A program made the translations under genes and the position numbers. Positions 23,665-35,439 of a DNA stretch of 64,000 nt are shown here, piece after piece. A model generated the notes under the pieces. That model did not search any database. It was not told where the DNA came from and saw only the letters and a program-made list of their open reading frames with translations. Source of the DNA: Stenogyne calaminthoides (taxonomy: Eukaryota; Streptophyta; Magnoliopsida; Lamiales; Lamiaceae). Position 1 is the stretch's first letter. Every line of letters begins with the position of its first letter. The stretch lies in assembly GCA_037126765.1 (NCBI GenBank), contig JBBCBC010000025.1:16176175-16240174 (forward strand), read 5' to 3'.

Positions 23665-23886
23665 TCACATGATCTATCAATCCTGGTGGAAATTCTAAAT
23701 CCTTATAGTCTTCCTTTTATCAATTCACCATAGTCATGGCTACATTCCAAATCTTTTGGATACCTTCTACGCCATAATTGCTTCAATAATGTCTGCATGC
23801 ACAAATATCACAATGGGCATTAATAAAATTCATGATTATAATAGGCATTATAAATTAAGAATTGGTACTTACGAAGAATGATGTGT
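23665..23886. other. Upstream remnant of the C48 region
   Basis: Probably older sequence of the same element on the minus strand. No readable domain remains. Confidence 0.3.
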
Positions 23887-23895
23887 CACTATAAA

Positions 23896-23965
23896 AAAAA
23901 CTATCATTTAACGAGAGCGTTAACGAGGGCTATAAAAGCCCTCGTACTCTTGCACCAACATAATT
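23896..23965. mobile_element. Orphan CACTA-type terminus
   Basis: CACTATAAAAAAAACTA is followed by 'taacgag' repeats and an inverted pair 'acgagggct...agccctcgt'. A CACTA end with subterminal short repeats is the usual En/Spm layout. No matching right end was found in the following few kilobases. 24200-24340, just beyond, carries a GC-rich near-duplication ('gtggtaggtgatagagc' and 'gtgggggatagagcc'). Confidence 0.5.
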
Positions 23966-24544
23966 GATCAAATAAAATAAATCAATGGCATAAAAAAACC
24001 CCATTCTCTCTCGGGCATTTTTTCAAACACCTTGCAAGCAATGTTTTTCACAATCTAAAAAATTTCAAAAATAATAAGCACATTCCACAATCACATAAAC
24101 ATAACAAAAGAGAGAATACATATAGCAAAATCTAACGAAAACATTCGATTCGAAGACTTACATTTTCCCCCTTATAAACTGAACTTACCTTGAAAAAAGA
24201 GGAGATGCTATCTTGAACAACGCCCGTGGTAGGTGATAGAGCAGAGGACCGGCGGGAGTGGGAGGCCGGAGGTGAGCCCGTGGTGGGGGATAGAGCCCGA
24301 GGAGCCACGACCACGGCGAGAGGATTGAGAATTCTTCTTTTTGTTGAAGACGGTAATTTTCTGATTTTGCTATTTTTTTCTATTAATTTTTTTAATTATT
24401 TCATTATGGGTAAAATGGGCAAAACGAATATCTTTTTGGCTAAAAAAGAATAATTTATAAATTGATGATAGAAAATAATGTTTCTTTTGTCATTGGGTCA
24501 TTTATAACTCTATCCCTATCATAAACAATAATCAACAATACCAT

Positions 24545-25090
24545 AGACAATGGCCAACGTTCATTTTCTTCCCACGGTTATGGTGTTGATGGGCCAGGTG
24601 ATGGGCCGTCGAACCTTGAAAGCCTGTTGTTAACCATTTTCGATCCCAAAACTAGGGAATTGGTTCGGACCTGGGTCAGAAAACGTAGTGTAGCCCTCAA
24701 AATTGAAACTGAGGTAAAGGAGGCATGGAAAAGGTACGAGCTAAAGGAACGTGATATAAAGCATTCTCCAGAGAAAGCCCTGAGGAACAAAGTCACGAAG
24801 CTGCATACATATTTCACTATTGTGAAAGACAAGGCTCGTGTTACTCACCGCAAAAAAATGGACACTTTCAGTCGTGCCCAAAGACAGGCTGCGAAGGCCG
24901 GTATAATTTTGGATTTTGATTTTTTTTTCTCATTTAAAATGTTAGGAGAAATCAAGGTGTTATGACTTTGCTTATCGTGATGAGTCAGTACAAAAAATAC
25001 TCTACTAGTCTTGTAATTAATTCAATATATGTAACATGTGTTCTAGCTACTTGCAATATTATTATTATTAATGAAATTATGTCGATTAAT
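24545..25090 (+). pseudogene. Unidentified coding fragment with a retrocopy-like 3' end
   Basis: One frame stays open from about 24549 to 24965. It is rich in Lys, Arg and Glu (TRELVRTWVRKRSV, EVKEAWKRYELKERDIKHS, TFSRAQRQAAKAG) and probably helical. After about 24925 the sequence becomes AT-rich, like a 3' untranslated region, and ends near an A-rich tract at 25090. This could be a 5'-truncated retrocopy or part of a LINE first frame. I do not recognise the family. Confidence 0.35.
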
Positions 25091-25589
25091 TAAAAAAAAT
25101 AACAATACCACAAATATTAATCAGTAATATCACAAGTAACAATCATCAATATCACAAACAATAATAAACAATACTGATACATCATATCTAAATCCAAAAA
25201 TCGGCAAAAATAAAAAGTAAAATGAGAATATGAACATTGAAGAATGTACAAGCATGTTCAAACTTTAGATAAAAATATACATTCACATCAAAGTCAATTT
25301 TCACCCCTAGACAATGAACAGATAGATGGAAATAACAAAAACAATGCATTCCTCACAAATTAAGGGAACAATGATTTCATAATTAGACCGACGGCCAAAA
25401 TAAACTGGGCACCGGTTGGACCTGTAGGATTTAAAATAATTCTTTCACTTTAAATTAAAAATTTGAGAAACAACAAATCTTGCCACTTTAAGTACCACAA
25501 ACAATAATCATCAATAACATAAGGAATAATAAAAAATACCACAAACATTATTCAACCATACCATAACTAATAATCAACAATACCATAAA
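25090..25589. repeat. CAAT-rich repeat family R, copy 2 (left part)
   Basis: The array 'aataccacaaatattaatcag...' is followed by the tail module ('catatctaaatccaaaaatcgg', 'gaatatgaacattgaagaatgtac', 'acaatgcattcctc'), then a new head module at 25376-25490 and another array. It continues after the LINE at 29743. Confidence 0.7.
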
Positions 25590-25681
25590 TATAAGGCAGC
25601 AAGAAATTCCAAAGATCCCCTGCTCATTGATATTTCCGAAAGCTTTGAGGAGGACAGGTGGAAGTTTTATCAGAAAGAGAA

Positions 25682-25855
25682 TTAAATTTCAATGGAGGCA
25701 AGACAAGAATGGGAGGTCGGCAGGAAGTTAGGGCTTCACACCAAATGCTCAGACGATGAGATGAGAACGCACCTTGAAATTCTAGAGAGGAGGGACAGAG
25801 AAGCTGCGAAGAAATTGAAAAGGAAGGCTGGTAAAGGAGGGTCCACTGTTGTTTA
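25682..25855 (+). pseudogene. C-terminal end of LINE ORF1
   Basis: The frame reads EARQEWEVGRKLG...ERRDREAAKKLKRKAG and stops at about 25855, one base before the ATG of the next frame. The basic tail and the tight junction with the endonuclease frame fit the ORF1/ORF2 boundary of plant L1 elements. The upstream part is missing. Confidence 0.55.
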
Positions 25856-26640
25856 ATGAAGATGATGTGTTACAATATCAGGGGGTTGGGGAAGAGAATA
25901 AAGAGGAATGAAATACAGGATTTGACCTTCAAGCATAGATTGGACATGGTATGCATACATGAAACGAAAATGGAGACGATAAAGAAGAGTCTTTGCAGAT
26001 CACTTTGGTATGACAACAATTTCTCATTTAAAGCATCTGAGGGTAACCCGGGAGGCATCCTCTCACTTTGGAATGAAGCGACCTTCTGCAAATCAAACGA
26101 GTGGTATCAAGATGGCTTCCTGACAGTAAAAGGAATTTGACACGAGTCAGGTATTCAGTGCCTGATTATTAATATTTATTCTTCATGTGTGCTTACTGAT
26201 AAATTACAAATGTGGAATTCAATCAACATGTTAGTAGACCAGTTCATTGACTTGAGTATTTGTGTACCCGGAGACTTTAACTCTATCAGAGCCAGGAATG
26301 AAAGAGTGGGAAGGAGTGATCACTTAGACCGTAGGGAAATGGCTATTTTCGAAGACTTTATTTCCAAAAGTGGCCTCGTGGATTTACAAATTGCAGGACG
26401 ATCGTTCACTTGTTACAGGCTTGATGGAACTTGTAAAAGCAGAATAGATCGGATGATGGTGAACGAGGAATGGATTCAATCTTGGTCGGACCAGACCCTC
26501 AAGGTTCTTAGTTGAACCTTTTCCGACTATTGCCCTCTTGTCCTTAAGAATATGCAAAGAGATTGGGGGCCCAAACCCTTCAAATTCTACAATAGTTGGC
26601 TTGATCACCCCAATTTCAAGGATTTCTTTGTGGAAAAATG
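25856..26640 (+). pseudogene. LINE ORF2: apurinic endonuclease domain
   Basis: Exonuclease-endonuclease-phosphatase fold motifs appear in order: NIRGLG near the start, HETK (QETK in most relatives), GDFNSIR near 26271, SRIDR near 26440 and SDYCPL near 26521. The last motif normally reads SDHCP, and its His is catalytic; here it is Tyr. In-frame stops occur at about 26138 and 26513. The domain would nick target DNA in an intact element but cannot here. Confidence 0.8.
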
Positions 26641-27319
26641 GGCAAACTATGGTTTCTTAGGCTGGGGCAGCTTCATCTTGAAAGAGAAGTTAAAGAGTTT
26701 CAAATCAGATGTGAAATGCTAGAGCAAAACTGTTTTTGGTCATTTGGACAGTGAGTCAGAAAGGAAAAAAATAGAAATCGAGAAACTATACCTAATTGAT
26801 GATGTGATGGGATTAGAGGAAGATGAGATAATTGAGAGAAATCGACTTATCGCCGAACTTCTAAGAGGGTAAATCTAGAAAGAAAATATGTTACATCAGA
26901 AAGCGAAAAATCTTTGGATAAAAGAAGAAGACGTCAACTCTAAATTCTACCACAAATGGATCAACAAGAGAGCAAAGATCAATTCTATTGAGGGTTTTCT
27001 AGTGAACAACATATGGGATTGAGGAGGTAGATGAGATAAAAAGTGTTATTTTTTACCATTTCAAGAATCTGTTTGCTGCCAAATCACGACCTGAAATCTG
27101 TCTTCCAGAAGATCTTTTCGAGAAAACGATAGGCGACTGTGACAATATGTTCTTGTGTGCTGATTTTATGGAAGAGGATGTGAAGAATGCGGTTTGGGCT
27201 TGTGACTCGAACAAAAACCCGGGCCCGGATGGTTTCTCGTTTGATTTCTTCAAAAGGATCTAAAAGGGGAGATTATGACGATGATGGCAGACTTTCATCG
27301 AATGGGAAATTCGCAAAAG

Positions 27320-28240
27320 GTATCAATGCCTCCTTCATTGTGTTGATTCCAAAGAAGGACAGTTGTCAAGGTTTGAATGATTATCGACCGATCTCACTCA
27401 TCAGCAGCCTCTACGATATCATCTCCAAGACCCTGGCGTTAAGGCTTAGCAAAGTCTTAGATACAGTCATATCAGAAAATCAGTTGACTTTCATCGGGGA
27501 CAGATAAATTCTTGATGGAGTGATAATCCTTAGTGAGCTACTGGATGAAGCCTAAAGAGGAAGAAGAGCAGGGTGATTTTCAAAGTGGATTTTGAGAAGG
27601 CGTATGATTCGGTCAACTGGGACTTCCTTGAGGAGATGATGATCAGGCTTAATTTTAGCTCGAAGTGGCGTTCTTGAATGAAAACATGCATCTCGACAGC
27701 AACATCCTCAATCCTAGTCAATAGAAGCCCGACTGAGGAATTCAAGCTTGGCAGAGGGCTCAGACAAGGAGACCCCCTGTCGCCGTTCCTTTTCCTTATA
27801 GTGGCAGAAGGTCTCAGCTTGCTTATTTCCAAAGTTGTCTCGAAGGGCATTTTTTCAGCCTTGGAGGTGGGCAAGGATAAACTACAAATCTCTCACTTGC
27901 AATAAGCGGATGACACCATCCTCACGTGTCCCGGTAAGATCGATAATATCAAAGCCATTAACATATCCTTCATTTATTTCAGTTGATTTCAGGATTAAAA
28001 GTGAATTTCCAAAAATGTTGTTTATGGGGTTTCAATGCCAATCACATGCTACTGGAACAAATGGGGCAGATCTTTGGGTGTGAAATTGGGCTGGCCCCTT
28101 TCTCATATTTGGGGCTAAATGTCGGGATTAATCACCAAAAGGCTGATTCGTGGGCGCATTTGGTAGAAAAGGTCCGAAAAAGGTTTGAGAAGTGGAATGG
28201 TAAACAATTTCTTTTGGGGGACAAATCAATTTAGTTCAAG
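27320..28240 (+). pseudogene. LINE ORF2: reverse transcriptase domain
   Basis: Visible motifs are NDYRPISLIS, FKVDFEKAYDSVNWDFL (in a neighbouring frame), LRQGDPLSPFLF and an ADDT near 27910. The residue before ADD, usually Phe or Tyr, is a TAA stop here (CAATAAGCGGATGAC). At least three frame changes are needed to follow the domain. The tail motif PFSYLGLNVG is at about 28100. Confidence 0.85.
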
Positions 28241-28369
28241 CTGTTTTAATCCGCAATTCCGATTTATTGCTTATCCTTCTATGCTTTACCTATTAAAACT
28301 TTGAAAGCCTTGATTAGACTTCAAAAAGAATTTCTTTAAGGGGGTGTGAGCAAGATAGTAAAACTCCTT

Positions 28370-29539
28370 GGGTTAGGTGGGGTGACATTTGCAAGGATAA
28401 AATGAGAGGGTGGTTGGGTATTCGGGATGTGAGGGTGTTCAACAGGGCCTTATTGAAAAAATGGGTTTGGAGATTTCTTAACGAACCACAAAGGCTTTGG
28501 GTGAGAGTGATTAAGTCTAGACATGGGGGATTAGGTTTAGAAGGGGTGGTGGGAATTGGGTCAAATATGGGGAGAGGGAGGGGGCGAGGACTTCTATGTC
28601 GGGGTGGTGGAAAGACATTTGTGAGCTTTATGAGGGAGATGAGTGAGGCGGGATGAAAGAGGAATTGAGAAAAATTGTAGGCAATGGCAAGAATACAAAT
28701 TTCTGGGGGGATGTATGGGTGGGGGAGTTACCTCTTCCTGAGAGTTTCAATAGATTGTTTAGACTAAGTGACAAAAAAAAAGGTGAGATGGGAGTGTGGG
28801 AAGGTGAGGGTGGAAGTGGAATTTAACATGGAGACGCAATTTGAGAGCTAGAGAGGAATCGAGTCTTAATAATCTTTTAGAATGTCTTAATAGGTACAAT
28901 TTGAAGCAGTCGAGCAAGGATTATTGGAGATGGAATCAAGAAAATAACGGGTTATTATCCACCAAGAAGGCATATACATGTATGGCTGATTCGGGGAGCG
29001 AAGAAGACGAAGAAAATCATAAAAAAACTTTCAAAACCTTATGAGGCAGCAAGGCTCCAAGAAGAGTCCAGGCCATTGTTTGGAAGACAGTGAAACAAAG
29101 AATACCTACTAAGATCGAGCTAAGGGAAAGGCGAATCATCCCAACCGATGGAGATTTACTTTGCACTCTTTGCGGGGAAAAGGAAGAAGACACATCCCAC
29201 ATCTTCTTCAATTGCAACTTCTCAACAAAAATGTGGAGTAATATTCATGATTGGGCAGGAGTCATCATTGTCACTCACAAGGATTCCTCTGTTCATCTAC
29301 TACAACATGGGGACATGTTCGAATCAACACATCACGGTAACATCACTTCATCTATTTGGATTTGCACAACTTGGTTAATTTGGAAAACTAGGAATGAGAA
29401 ACTTTTTGAAAACATTGAACCGGAAGTGAACAAGCTAACGGAAGAAATCAAAGCAAGAACTTGGTCTTGGTTAGTGGCAAAAAATTACAATGTTAAGCAT
29501 ATCTCTTTCTCAAGCTGGCGAAACAAAGTTTCTCTATAA
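28370..29539 (+). pseudogene. LINE ORF2: C-terminal region with zf-RVT motif
   Basis: 'GWLGIRDVRVFNRALLKKWV' at about 28408 is the usual segment after the reverse transcriptase. The zf-RVT motif at about 29160-29225 reads LCTLCGEKEEDTSHIFFNC, with Cys, Cys, His and Cys in the expected spacing. The frame from 29090 to the stop at 29537-29539 is open for 149 codons, the best-preserved part of the element. Confidence 0.8.
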
Positions 29540-29697
29540 ATAATTTGTTTGTTGCAATAGGAGTCTGAGTGTCATTGTAGTCAAGTGTTGACGTTGTTAA
29601 AGGAGTTTTTTATGTTCCTTATGTAATTTGGATTTTGAAAGGGTGGTAGTACTACTTGTACTCCACTGTGTTCTTAGTAAAAACTTTTTTGGCTGTT

Positions 29698-29698
<1 letters not shown>

Positions 29699-29738
<40 letters not shown>
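29699..29738. repeat. (AT)n microsatellite at the LINE 3' end
   Basis: About 20 AT dinucleotides in place of a poly-A tail, directly at the junction with the R repeat. Confidence 0.9.
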
Positions 29739-29742
<4 letters not shown>

Positions 29743-30336
29743 CAATAACCCCACAAGAAAACATCAACATCACAACAAACAATAATTAGAAATTCCATAG
29801 ACATTAATAATTAATACTACTACAATGAATAATCAACAATACCACAAACAATAATCAACAATATCATAAACAATAATCAACAATACCATAGACAATAAAC
29901 AACAACACCACAAATATTAATCAGTAATATCACAAGTAACAATCCTCAATATCACAAACAATAATAAACAATATCAATACCTCATATCTAAATCCAAAAA
30001 TCGACCAAAATAAAAAGTAAAATGAGAATATGAACATTGAAGAATGTACAACGTGTTCAAACTTTAGATAAAAATACACATTCACATCAAAGTCAATTTT
30101 CACCGCTACATGGAAATAACAAGAACAACGCATTCCTCACCATATCAAACACTTTATGCAACGCCCAATTGTCTAACTCATCCATCTTGATAAAAAAATT
30201 ATCTGAAACTATGGTCCATACATCTAAATTCGAAGTTAGTTTTGTCCTAAAAAGAAGAATTCGAAACGAAAAGAAGAGTTTGGAAAAAGAAATCAAATTA
30301 CACACTTCTGTCAATCTACAATATTAATATTAAAAT
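29743..30336. repeat. CAAT-rich repeat family R, copy 2 (right part)
   Basis: The array continues after the LINE, followed by the tail module at about 29975-30140. 30140-30336 is unique and carries a weak minus-strand frame (LDVWTIVSDNFFIKMDELDN) that I do not recognise. The copia element starts at 30337. Confidence 0.65.
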
Positions 30337-31633
30337 TGTTGGAATATACTAGCACGTAAACACGTAATACATGCGCAGTGGAAATAAACAGTTCACCAAC
30401 AACGAACCGTTAATTGCATAAACGAGTATGAATAATCATAACAAGAAATCTTACAGTAATTCGAAAATAGATTTCTCAACTATGGTATCCACGTAATCCC
30501 CGTTAACAGACTTGCATAGATTTGCCAGCGTTGAATCTGAGACGGAATTTGCCAGGAAAATTCTTATTCTAGATTTTATGGAGAAACTAGGTTTTCTTGT
30601 TGTAGTAAATAATGAATCCCGTGAACTCATATATATAGGGAGAGACTAGCTTAAATCTTAAGCTATCTTTTTGAGGAAGATAATTCCTAATCTTGCAAAA
30701 CAAATCTCAAATATATGTTTTTCGCTACACATATTTTTCTACAATAATATTCCATAATATTATTTGGGATTCCTATTTTAATTAAATCCAATTTAATTAA
30801 ACAGTAATAATAATCAATTCCAAATTAATATATTATTAATTAATTCTCCATAAATTAAATATTTAATCGAATTTAATAATTAATCAATCAACTATAATTC
30901 GTACACGGGAATTACTTGTTGTGTGACCCATAGGCCCTCATATATCGAGCGATTAGTCAAACTAACGGTCTTAATTGAACTCTAGACAATAAATCAGACA
31001 TTCTCAATATATGAGGTACGTTGCGAGAAACGTGAAACTACCTGTAACTGAAACATGAGTTATTACGATTTACTCCTTTCATTCACGAATACTCTATTAG
31101 TCTTGAACATGATGAAGTGACTATTCAAATAACTTAATCATATTATCTCTAATCACTAATTGATCACTTATGTCACACTTGGCCACAAAGTCCAAGTTGA
31201 CGTGCATTGGTCAATGACTTTGATCCAATTATGATGAGAAGATGAGTATTCTCTCTAAATCCACTTTGAGGAATAAATCATTTTCTTGGCTCAACTACTA
31301 CGCACATACACTTCGTGATGAACCCAATTCAAGCCATATCTACCCATGGAAGGGTGCAAGATGAGGCTGATCTCAATCATCTTCGTCTGATTTCATGAGT
31401 TCCCCCTTAACTTGTTCTCTCGTTCCCCCTCAACTTGTTATCTGTAGAGTAGCTTAAAACACACAAGTTGATAATGTTTTGGCATAATTCATCAAAACTA
31501 AAATATCCCTACAATTTCCCCCTTTTTGATAATGACGTCAAAACATTAAAATATATGCACTTTTACAGAAACGGATTTTCAAATAGATCAGTTTAGATTG
31601 TCACATTTGAAATCAGTGAACTTTTGAACTCCC

Positions 31634-31645
31634 GCTCTGATACCA
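31634..31645 (-). other. Primer-binding site of the nested element
   Basis: GCTCTGATACCA on plus is TGGTATCAGAGC on minus, three bases from the LTR edge at 31649. Confidence 0.85.
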
Positions 31646-31884
31646 ATTGTTGGTCCCATTTGAAAACCCACGATATGCGTAAAAATCACGTAATGCTTAT
31701 AAAACAGGGGTGAGGGAATGGTGATTACAATTTTTCTTTTTAAACCAATGTGTTTTGCTTATAATCAAATGCATATGACAAGTAAACACATAAAGCAATA
31801 AAGAACACACGATTTTTATAGTGGTTTGGACAACTCGTCCTACATCCACTCTTCCCTTCATGGGGCACCAACGTAACCAACAGA

Positions 31885-32130
31885 TGTTTACCGAGTTCTC
31901 ACTCAAACGGGATTTATCACCCTCTAAGGGATCGCCTACCCTCCCTTTCGGGATTGCTTAGATGTTTACCGAGTTCTCACTCAAACGGGACTTATCACCC
32001 TCTAAGGGATCGCCTACCCTCCCTTTTGGGATTGCTTAGATGTTTACCGAGTTCTCACTCAAATGGGACTTATCTCCCTCACGGGATCGCCTACCCTCCC
32101 TTTCGGGATTGCTTATAGATGTTTAACGAG
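31885..32130. repeat. About 78-bp tandem repeat within the nested LTR
   Basis: Three to four units of 'tgtttaccgagttctcactc' plus 'gggatcgcctaccctccctt' and 'cgggattgctta'. The related element at 41378-46008 has the complementary words ('gggtgataagtcccg', 'gagtgtgaactcg') in its LTRs. Confidence 0.8.
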
Positions 32131-32415
32131 TTCTCACTCACCTACAAACTTAACCTATCAAACTGATTTGGGTAAGGTTTGTTTGGTTTCCAACTAGGTT
32201 GAGATTTTCCCTTACATTTGTTTAGCCTCAATGCTAAGGATGGGAAAATCTCTCTAAGCTTAGGATATTACATTTGTGCTTAGATCTAGGGTAGAACACT
32301 TTTGAATATATGTGTGTATTTCTTGCTCAGTGTTCTATGGTGGAAATGCTAGATAATTTGGCTTTTTGGATGTTTCACGCATTTCTCACTCTAAATTTGA
32401 TGGAAGAAGAACTTG

Positions 32416-32423
32416 TATTTATA
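32416..32423 (-). promoter_or_regulatory. LTR TATA box
   Basis: TATTTATA on plus is TATAAATA on minus, in the same context ('ccacactataaatacaagttc') as the TATA boxes of the related element at 41869 and 45284. It probably marks the U3/R boundary. Confidence 0.6.
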
Positions 32424-33803
32424 GTGTGGATTTGAATGTTACCGTTGGATGGAGTCACACTCAAATTCATACTATTCTGTAGCTTCTGCAGTTTTTTCAG
32501 GCTGGTTGTCTTCCTCTCATTGGTCCACGTCAGCTGAATCTAACGGCTATAATTTTCAGGATCTTCTGAGTCTTCAGGATTCTTGATTCAGCAGACTTCT
32601 CTTCAGCGAACCTTGTCTGATCAGGTATACTGACACTAAGGCTAACTGAGTTCAGCTCTTCTGACTTCAGACAATCTGACCCTCAGGTCACTCGCACTCA
32701 GGTTATCTGATCATCAGTAGCGTTCTGATTCTCAGTGAACATGACTTCAAATGACTTGTCTTCTGATGACTTTTCTTCTGATTTCTTCTCGCCTGATCTG
32801 ATCAGCTCACCTGATCAAATCAGTATAGCATCAGGTCAGCATATCAGTTTATCTGCATCAGATTAGTACATCAGGTTAGCATATCAGGTTAGTTGCATCA
32901 GGTTAGCTTATCTGATCTCGATCAAGTCTGATCTCGATCAGCCTCATCTGCTCCTCTTCTGATCAGCAACCTCCTCTTCTGATCTGGTCATCTGATCAGG
33001 TAACTTCTGATTCTTTTGATCAACTGGCTTAGCTTTTCTTCTTTCTTGATTTTGCACAGCTCATCAGTTAACTCTGGAACTCGTCTTACTCATCTGATCT
33101 CGATCAGCCTCGTCTGCAGCCTCGTCTGATCTCGATCATCTTCGTCTGATTTCATGAGTTCCCCTTTAACTTGTTCTCTCGTTCCCCCTCAACTTGTTAT
33201 CTGTAGATTAGCTTAAAACACACAAGTTGATAATGTTTTGGCGTGATTCATCAAAACTAAAATATCCCAATAGCAAGCGTCAGTCATGGTCAAAGTTTAT
33301 CACTCCACACATGTCGTGCGTATTGACCTCAAGTCAAAGGAGTATCGTATCGCTCCCACTAACCGAGACACCCGTAGATACATATAGTGGAACTACATCA
33401 AACGGTTTCTCGGATGGGTATACCAATACCCTCTAAGGTATTTGTGCATCCATCATGAGATACCTAGTATCTCGTAGTAAGTGAGATCTTACTACACTCT
33501 CTAAGAGTATGATGCAGATCGCACATCAATCTCCATTGCATCATCAATATCTCATTCTTGATGATCCTTGATCGGGGCTATTTGAGAATCATGCTTAAGT
33601 CATCTGAGTTCTCACAACCTCAATGACAGCAATGATTCAAGGGAACACAGATAAGAACAAATGTAAACAATCAAACATAATATTCTAATAAGTGTAATGC
33701 CATACATTTAATATTAAATAAACAATAATATTAAACCAACACTGAATATTATCTTAGCATTATGTCCTTTCAAAGGATTGTCTCTAGGACACTAATACCA
33801 ACA

Positions 33804-33813
33804 ATCTCCCACT
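33804..33813 (-). other. Polypurine tract of the copia element
   Basis: ATCTCCCACT on plus (AGTGGGAGAT on minus) lies directly at the inner edge of the 3' LTR, where plus-strand DNA synthesis is primed. Confidence 0.8.
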
Positions 33814-33817
33814 TGAA

Positions 33818-34314
33818 CTAGAGACAATCACCTACATGCCTAACCCCTAGACCATTGAAATGTCTAATGTGTACATGAACACTCAAAGCTTTGGTGAAAG
33901 GATCAGCCAAATTTTCTTCCGTGCGAACACTCTCTAACTCTATCTCTCCTCTAGCGATTATCTCTCTTATCAAGTGATAATGTCTCGGTACATGTTTGTT
34001 TCTGTTATTGGATCTCGGTTCCTTAGCTTGCGCAACTACACCAGTGTTGTCACAATATAATTTTATTGGACTGCTGGTACTTGGAACTACCCCTAGTTCA
34101 CTTAAGAACGGTTTTATCCAGACAACTTCTTTGGCAGCTTCCACCACGGCAATGTACTCAGCTTCAGTTGCTGAGTCCGTGGTAGTCTCTTGTTTAGAAC
34201 TATTCCAACTAACCGCCCCACCATTGAGAACAAACATATAGCCTGATTGTGATTTGTAATCATCATCAGATTGGAAACTTGCGTCAGCATAACCAGTGAC
34301 AACTAGTTATGACT
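33818..34314 (-). pseudogene. Copia pol: RNase H domain
   Basis: The frame starts in SQSGYMFVLNGGAVSW and continues with SKQETTTDSATEAEYIA, KLYCDNTGVVAQAKEP, HVPRHYHLIREII and ENLADPFTKALS. The acidic residues typical of copia RNase H (E in TEAEY, D in YCDN, D in LADPFTK) are present. The first part, TGYADASFQSDDD, lies in another frame near 34270-34300, so a frameshift separates it. The stop lies about 15 bp from the PPT. Confidence 0.9.
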
Positions 34315-35417
34315 GTCCTCCGTAGACTAGAAAACAATCATTAGTACGTCTGAGGTACTTAAGAATGTTCTTGACAACAATATAGTGAGGTTCACCCGGA
34401 TTATGTTGATATCTACCAGTGGTGCTGACAGCGAAGGCCACATCTTGCCTAGTGCAGGTCATGGCGTACATGATGGAGCCAATTGCAGATGCATATGGTA
34501 TATCATTCATGTGTTGGATATCAGCGTCTGTGGAAGGACAATCCTTCTTAGACAGCTTTATCCCATGACATGCCGGTAGAGAACCTCTCTTAGAGTTCTC
34601 CATTTGCAAATCGCTTCAACACCTTGTCTACATAGGTGGACCGTGACAGCCCCAACATCTTCTTAGATCTATCCCTATGGATCTTGATCCCTAAGATGTA
34701 ACAGGCTTCACCAAGATCCTTCATCATGAAGGTCTTTGACAACCATTCTTTCACGGACTGCATGAGTGGGATATTGTTTCTCATAATTAGTATGTCATCG
34801 ACATACACAACTATGAAGATAATATTCTTCCCATTGTATTTCTGATAGACGCACAGATCTTCCGAATTTCTGACGAAGTCAAATGATTTGACAGCCTCAT
34901 CAAATCGGATATTCCAACTCCTAGAAGCTTGCTTCAATCCATAAATGGATCGTTTAAGCTTGCACACAAGATTAGACTTTGGCTTTGATATAAAACCTTC
35001 CGGTTGAGTCATAAACACTTTCTTATCAATGTTGCCATTGAGGAAAGTTGTTTTGACATCCATCTGCTAAATCTCATAATCGAGATGTGCTGCTACCGCA
35101 AGTAAAATTCGAATGGACTTGATCTTTGCAACTGATGAGAAAGTCTCGTCATAGTCAATGTCTTCGCGTTGACTATAACCTTTCGCCACCAACCTAGCCT
35201 TGTAGGTTTGTACCTTGCCATTTGCATCGGTCTTACGCTTGTAGACCCATTTGCAACCTATGGGTTTGACCCCTTTCGGTAACTCAACCAAGTCCCAGAC
35301 GTGATTGGTGTACATCGAGTCCATCTCCGATTTCATGGCTTCATGCCACTTCTTTGAGTCAACATCTAATGTTGCCTTAGTGTAAGTTCTAGGTTCGTCT
35401 TTATCCGGGATCTTCAC
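34307..35417 (-). pseudogene. Copia pol: reverse transcriptase domain
   Basis: In minus-strand order: WHEAMKSEMDSMYTNHVWDLV, KWVYKRKTDANG and KARLVAKGYSQ (35067-35417); a stop near 35064; then MDVKTTFLNGNI, SIYGLKQASRSWN and the catalytic YVDDILI at about 34790-34810 (34590-35063); then a frame change into PYASAIGSIMYAMTCTRQDV (34307-34609). The first Asp of the core (MDVKTTFLNG) and the YVDD pair are intact. The reading frame is broken at least twice, so no full polyprotein can be made. Confidence 0.92.
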
Positions 35418-35439
35418 GTCATCATGTTCCTCTACGAGG

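Larger units (their letters stand above)
25590..29742 (+). mobile_element. L1-type LINE, 5'-truncated and inactive
   Basis: A non-LTR retrotransposon in plus orientation. In order it holds the end of ORF1 (basic tail ending near 25853), endonuclease, reverse transcriptase, a zinc-binding C-terminal region, an untranslated tail and an (AT)n run at 29700-29738. It is inserted within the R repeat: the left flank 'ataccataaatat' and right flank 'attaatcaataa' are contiguous in the R copy at 46437-46460. Many stops and frameshifts show it is dead. Confidence 0.85.
31361..33272 (-). mobile_element. Nested non-coding LTR element in the copia 3' LTR
   Basis: A minus-strand element flanked by an exact 5-bp duplication GCAAG (31356-31360 and 33273-33277). 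It has a full 5' LTR at 31649-33272 (1,624 bp), a PBS at 31634-31645, an internal region of only about 130 bp, a PPT at 31514-31530 and a 3' LTR cut to 153 bp (31361-31513). No reading frame. The LTR holds a tandem repeat at 31889-32130 and many 'tctgatc' words at 32500-33150. Confidence 0.8.

Noticed and set aside
22140..30140. CRISPR-like array in the minisatellite or CAAT-rich repeats
   Set aside because: Repeats are contiguous without unique spacers and the sequence is a plant nuclear genome.
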